Assembly: GCA_029959195.1 (NCBI GenBank)
Contig: CP114123.1
Coordinates: forward strand, 2,232,001-2,296,000
Origin: Dictyophora rubrovolvata
Lineage: Eukaryota; Basidiomycota; Agaricomycetes; Phallales; Phallaceae
DNA length: 64,000 nt
Direction: 5' to 3'
Position 1 is the first letter of the stretch. Each line of letters opens with the position of its first letter. Positions 58,001 to 64,000 of this stretch are shown here, in pieces. The notes beneath the pieces are model-generated. The model saw only the letters and a list, made by a program, of their open reading frames with translations. It made no database searches and was not told where the DNA came from. Made by a program: the position numbers and the translations under genes.

Positions 58001-61000
58001 AATCCTCTTCTCGTCACAATGTCAAGACATGGTAAGCGAAACGTACGTGTCAATGACACCATCGTGCCAAAGCAGCCACAAACGTTGATTCTTGATTCCC
58101 TAGACGGACTTTTGACTCGTATGTATATGTGTTTATGTACTTTTTGGGAGTCGAAACTGAGTCATTGATTTATGGTTCTTTGACCGTAAACGTCAACGTC
58201 ATAGGACAGGAACAATAGTGATATTCACAGTCCGTCGGGTTTTACACTGTATGGTTCAATTAGGGCTCCCCCCCTCCCGCATACCATGAAATCACATTAA
58301 TTGCCAAGCGTATGGGGGGGCAGTAAATATATATAGATATATGAAGAATAGAAATGACTTACAGTTCCCAACCTTTCTGCTTTTCACGATTTGCAGTGTA
58401 GAAACTTCACGAATTTTCCAGAACGAGAAGGAGGTTCACCTCCTCTCGCCTCCTTATCATATATCTAATTTCATTTGTATTACCAAAACTCCGAACCAAG
58501 CCTATGGTCAAACTTTGACATCCGGGCCAACAAAGTCAGAGGAGCACATGGAGCTAGTGCAGAATGGGTTACGAGCACGAGAATTGTCCTAATGGCAGAA
58601 CAAACGATCCAAGCAAAATGGCAACTTTTCACCGAATGCGGTGTTCACTTGATAACACTTTCAAGATTTAGACGACACAAAAAATCTGAGAACTAATTCA
58701 TGAACCTAAGCCAAAAGAAAGGATATCAATTGTATGAGAAGCAAAGAATTTTATAGCTTCACCTTTAAAAGGAAAATGGTTTTGCATTCGAAATTTGCGT
58801 GATTGAGTTTTTTGCCTCGAGGCCGGGAGTCGTAGCGACGAAAAAAAAGCCCGTTCGGAAAACGGAGCGCTTGTCAACAATGCTTTGCGTTGCGTGACTC
58901 GTGTGACGCGAACAATGACGCAAGTTGTTCCTTGCTTCTCTATTCATCTTTCTCTTTCAACTTCAGCCGCGAAAATATGCTGTGTTCCTTGTTCAAAAGT
59001 CTCTTGTCAATTAAAACTTCATGTCCCTCAAGTTAAGATGCTGATGTGTTTAGAAACTGTGCCTTGGCCAACGGTCCAAGAATAAATATCCATATCCTTG
59101 GCACAACTTTTGGAACTTGACAAGCTCATGTGATACTATTTGGTACTTTGGCCAAGCTTCTTTCAATCCCTTGAAGATTCTAACAGTAGTAGCTGTACAA
59201 AATCAATTTCGTGCTGACAGCGCTTCCGAAAGTTAGCCGCCTCCAAAAACTAAAAGGAAGAAGTTTCGCACTGAATTGCTTTAACTCGGAGAAGTATAAC
59301 AAGGCACTTCTTACGCGTTATGCAAACGGAAAGCCACATTTTTGTGAGTATATACCACAAGGGAAGCTCGAACGTTGAATACTTCCAGCCTTGCGCGCTT
59401 TTCACTGGGTATAAAAACGAACCGGCCTTCGCGACCGCCGCCACGGATCTTTGATCGAATTCGACGTCTCTACTTGAAGATTTTTGATAGCAGATGGATT
59501 TTCATTTTTTCGTCTTGTTACCGACCGCTCCACTCAGAATTCCGAATAATATACAAATACAATTGAAATCACGCGGTGAGCGTTCGGATTCCTTAGTAAT
59601 TATTATATATACAACTATTGATAGACTGATAGCGAAAAGGCTTTTACATAAGACCACATCCGAGTCAGCTCCTTATCATTTACATTTTCAATTCTTCTCC
59701 GAACCTTCCCCGAAGAATCAACTCAAAAGTTTGCTTTTAGGAAAAAATCAGTGCTAAGAACTCAGATCTTAGAAGCAGTTCTGTGCAATCGTCAACTGAT
59801 GATATCAACGTTAACTGATAAATGCTTGATTTTCGGTGATTCGGAACGGGCTCTCAAGTTAAGTGTACACCCACGTCTCTTAAGGGTATCATAGCTATTC
59901 TTCTTTCTTTCGTTTTCTTTTGCAGCTTCTTTTTAAGACTTATATACATAGCGAAGTACTGGAGAAGCCTGATATTGAACGCTTGAGGAAGGGTCTCGAC
60001 TTTCACTTCCATTTCCAGGGGTGGTCGAAGAGTAGCTCCAAGGTCAATTTCGGTTGCTCGAGAACATTATCATTGCGCAACTGTACTCAAGCAAACTGCG
60101 GTAGCAATGACCGCGACTCGTGTAAATAGTGTACATATATATCGTCATTGGTATGCAGGGGTGAGTTGTAAATAGTAAATCGTAAGACATCTATTATATC
60201 TACCGTTGTATACGTATACTTACATATCAGGTATCACATATCTTTCGATCGAAAACATGTGTGATTATGTAGCTCAGTCGCAATTAAAGCAACGCCGAAT
60301 TAACAACCACTGACACGACTCACTGATATGCTTGCCTTGATTTCATTTCCGGTATGGAAGGACCTCGTAAGATAAACCTTCGTTATTACTATGACAGCAT
60401 CTTGGTAATTTCATTCTCTGCACAGAAAAACCTCACGTACAAGTACACGTTTCTTATCATTTATCATCAATATCTGCGCGTGCAATAGCTACTGATCTAT
60501 ATCGGAAAAAAATAGTAGCTTAAACTCACCGTTCTCTTTTGTCCAACCACTGATATGTTTGACATGATTTAATCCCACGATTCCGCGCTTATAATTCAGC
60601 TAGGTACAGTGCCCTCTCGTTTTTGTTCCAAGATCGGTCGAGGGTTTACGGCCTTCGTATTCCGAGGGTGAGGGAGTTAACAAATAATGGGCCTAGAAGC
60701 TTAGAAAACATGCGACTCTCATGCTCATATGCACGACCATTGATCGAAAAGACCAAATTGGGAAATTTCGTCTTGTGTCTATTATTATTGAGCCGGTATG
60801 TAGATTATTAAGTGTGGCTGATGATGATATGTCAAGAGAAAAACTCTTAGCAGGGTCTGCCGAGGAAGCTGTGACCAAATGCCGGCAATTTCGGTCAATG
60901 CCTTCTGACGCTTGTCAAAGGTTTTAAGTTGAGTGTGAAACGTGCTCTTTCTTGTCTATTTGTGCTGAAAACTAGAGCGTTAGAATAATTGAAGGAGTGT

Positions 61001-64000
61001 GTTTTTTTGAGAATTCTTTTTCCAGTTCTTCTAAAATTGTTGTAAAATTGACTCTCTCTGGCACCCTGATGATGACGCTCATGGCACTTTGTTAATGGAG
61101 GTAAGTCCTGCATCTATTTTCTGGACCATCTTACAAATTCGAGTTATCACTCATTTGCTACTTCGTAATTATTCTAGGGACTAGGATTTCCGATACTCCA
61201 TAAAGCTGATGATGAACGTCGCTGATAACTATATCAATCATGTGCTCTGTGATTACTCCAAAGAAAACATACGAATAAGAGTTGCCACCGCGTAACAACA
61301 GCAACCATTTAAATGGTGCTTTTCATCAACAATAAAACGCGGGGAAGAGGGGATTCCAAGGGATCAAGGGCAAATGTCAAATTAAGCTAAAAGGGCTGTT
61401 TCTCCACTTATACGTCTTTTCGGTTCTCATATTCATTATACCTCCCTTGAACCTCGCATCACCATTGCACCGCCTGGACCCTAGCTAACGATCCGACCCC
61501 ACTATAAGATAACAGAATTTCAAACATCCGGGATCACCCTTTTCGACACAACGGATAGTGTTATCCTATTTAACTTGTAGCATTTTAGCCTTCTTCAAGT
61601 TTGGAATTCTAGAAACCCAGGCTTTGGAATCACTAGCTTTGGTATATATACGGGTGTATTGCATATACTGCTTTCAAACCTTTGAGATACATGTAAGTGA
61701 TGGCTGATTCAAGTAAGAGGGTGAGCTTAAATCAATTCCGAGATTCATTTTCTCCGAATTTCTCCCTTTGTTTAGAGTGCAAGTTGCCAACCAGCGTCAC
61801 GGTGCGCGGCTTCAAGTTCATAGTCCGTAATCAATATAAAGGGACATGAAGGCACGTTTTATATTATGGCGACGAGTCATATGTATAGAATTGACTGAGT
61901 GAACGAAATTTACATATGCGTATGATATGTCGATCCAGTTTTATGGAACTTTCTTCCAGTTGTGGGTGAACGCGTTGCCAATTTGAATACTACTAGCACA
62001 TGAATGGAATCAATCACGCAAAAGTCCGTAGTACCTTTTTTTTTAAATAGAAAAATGATCTTAATGCTTTCCCCGGGCCCCTAAGTACACAGATTAATCA
62101 TTAATGTACTTAATTTCAGCTTGGCTTGGAAGATACGATTGCGTAATGGTATATACATCTCATATGCGCCTGCGCCCATAAAGATTATATAGAAAGTATG
62201 ATGTCAGCCTTAAACTTATACTAATAAACAATATTCAACATCTCCGAAATCCAAGGCGTGAAAGACTTGAATGAGTCAGGATCTTACTTGGTTAAAGGGC
62301 GGATCACGATTTTCGCCCTCGAAGATTCTGTTCTTCTAATCAGCTAGGATTATTTAAGTTATCTTAGGTACTTTGCACCCGGTTGTCCCTTTTGACCGCA
62401 CATAATAGGCACACCCGGATCCAAGCTCATACTCCTGTTTCTGTGCGGTGCTTGTCGGTATCCATCTCATCTCAGTTTGTTTTCATCGAATGGCTGCTAT
62501 GATTAGTTTCTGAAAAATAAAAATATTACTGAAACATCCGGTTTGATTTTTACGGTGGCGGTAACTTTACATATTAATATCATCATATCCCCACCTTATC
62601 AAACTTTGTGGGATCGTCCGACTTTCCTTAATCCCGACCCACCAAGCTACTATTTCTCCCTACTTTAGCTTGCTTAAGACCTTTGAGCTTCGGAACTCAT
62701 GTAGGGTTATTATTGGAACACATAAGTACAACCATGTCATAAGACCTCCCGATCCGCCACAATGACCACCAAAAGTAGTTGTCTGATTCTTGGCAAATTA
62801 TCCGATAAACGCGCATAAGTTTAACCAAATGTAGACCTAGTCTGGTGTTCAAGATCTAGGTTAATTTGGGAGTGAGGGATGAGGGATGAGGGATGAAAGA
62901 GATTTCCTACGAAACGTCTAGGATCAAAAGAAGCCACTGTTGGCATATGCAATGTGCCTATGACATATAACACACGTTAACTGCATGGATGCATCATGGG
63001 TTTCTGGTATTGTGAATTAAAAGCGTCAGGGTACGTCTGTTTCCCTCTTTGGGGTTTATCTTACCATGGTTATGGCCGATGATATGCATTGACCACTCCG
63101 ATATCTTGCGGAAGCTAGCTGGAGTTCCAGGTTAGGGTACTGTACGTTACCGTTAACTCGCCATAATTAGATCGACTGCCCCATAGGTGTTATATGAAAC
63201 TTTCTATATCCGTGTTTGCACGTTTCTTGAATCAAAGTTGAACCTTAGGTGTCATCCTTCGTGTTTGAGCATTCAGAATAGGAGTATGAGGTTACTATGG
63301 ATAATGTGATATAAACTATAAAGTTATGTTGATGTCAACGAAAGATGAGCGCGAAGACACTGACTTCACTTGATACAAACTAGGGGAACCAGTAAATCAT
63401 AACTCTTATCATTAATACTGGGCCTCTAAGGGTAGACGGAATGAACAATCAACTTGAAAAGAACATCAATCTTGCGCCGTACGTCCACGCAAAGGCCGGA
63501 GCATCATTCTACCGAGATAACCGGGGTTGATTGCCATCAAAGTTGGAAAGGACGTCCACCACCTGAACCGGGGCACTTGTTCGTGCGGCGGTTTGATTTA
63601 ACCTGTGGCATGACCCTTGACAGATTCAATTAATGGCTTCGATTCCTAGTTCAGGTTGGTATTCTTTCATATCGCACTTTCACACGATCCAGAAAATCTC
63701 CCGTCCGGTAACTTTCATTGATGTGCTGGTTGGGTAGAATTTTAAAGCCAATCGGAAAAACATTGGAAGTTTTGAGAGGGTTCATTTGATTTACGGATAA
63801 CTTATATGTGCAAATTCGTGTTCCTCGTTTTTCCTTTCTATCAGTTCGAACCAGACAGGAGAGCTAACACTTAACTTACATATATATATACTTGTTCCTG
63901 CCATAACACTTTTCTCAATACGGAGTTGCAGGCTGCTGCTTTCTATTATAAAATTCCACCTGCTCCTTGAGAAGACTTATTTATGACTACAGTGTAAATA
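55070..64000. other. Long gene-poor stretch, second part
   Basis: From 55140 to about 56200 the plus strand is strongly rich in C and T, which creates several long but low-complexity frames (for example 55922-56395 and 56859-57437). After 57.5 kb only short frames remain. No coding signature, tRNA or transposon family was recognised. A 7-bp unit, gagggat, is repeated three times at 62874-62894. The window ends without a visible next gene. Confidence 0.4.
62874..62894. repeat. Short 7-bp tandem repeat
   Basis: Three perfect units of gagggat in the gene-poor end of the window. Confidence 0.8.

Noticed and set aside
1-64000. tRNA, rRNA, CRISPR array or bacterial operon
   Set aside because: No tRNA B-box with a matching cloverleaf, no rRNA core sequence, no spaced direct repeats and no Shine-Dalgarno-led polycistrons were seen on reading both strands.

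Overview
The window looks like nuclear DNA of a mushroom-forming basidiomycete (Agaricomycetes). Genes are split by many short introns (about 45-75 nt, GT...AG), microexons occur, and the families are typical of that class: an F-box multigene family, a JmjC-like hypothetical protein, an HNH-type hypothetical protein, a secreted CBM19-type protein and a Plavaka-type transposase relic. No bacterial operon features, rRNA, CRISPR or recognisable tRNA were seen. The species cannot be named from the sequence alone. Gene models were spliced by hand; where every exon joins in frame and the total length is divisible by three, this is stated.

Layout. (1) 0-4 kb: the end of a GNAT acetyltransferase gene and a 7-exon gene for an 816-residue protein with a JmjC-like tail. 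(2) 4-16 kb, all on the minus strand: a left arm of F-box paralogues, intact at 5055-6847 and 11053-12845 and decayed at about 4090-4890, 9620-9895 and 10020-10440. Each intact copy is followed upstream by a Baeyer-Villiger-type flavin monooxygenase gene, one dead (7527-9033) and one intact (14155-15882), so this arm is a tandem duplication of an F-box + monooxygenase unit. (3) 17-31 kb: a block of single-copy style genes: an AKAP7/ASCC1-like 2H phosphoesterase, a decayed HNH-type gene, two convergent HINT-type HIT genes with identical exon structure, a GFA/CENP-V-like zinc protein, a CsbD-like stress protein, the ubiquitin-conjugating enzyme UBC1 and a proline-rich AT-hook-like protein. (4) 31-40 kb, all on the plus strand: a right arm of F-box paralogues, intact at 32587-34421 and 38447-40278, decayed at 31555-32418, and one copy (35011-37074) interrupted by a 201-bp solo LTR; a Plavaka transposon relic lies between the last two. 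(5) 40.9-46.3 kb: a secreted protein with two CBM19-type repeats and a group II PLP-dependent decarboxylase. (6) 46.3-64 kb: almost 18 kb in which only one small gene (54630-55069, 100 residues) could be supported.

How the parts fit. The F-box arms point away from each other and enclose the 17-31 kb block, so the family has spread by tandem and inverted duplication around a conserved core. The copies share a 64-65 residue first-exon module, an intron at the same place, an F-box in the second exon and a conserved upstream sequence block. F-box proteins usually act as substrate adaptors of SCF ubiquitin ligases; that UBC1 sits inside the block may be chance. The HIT, UBC1, CsbD, GFA and 2H phosphoesterase genes look like ordinary cellular genes under purifying constraint, while the arms look like a fast-evolving accessory family.
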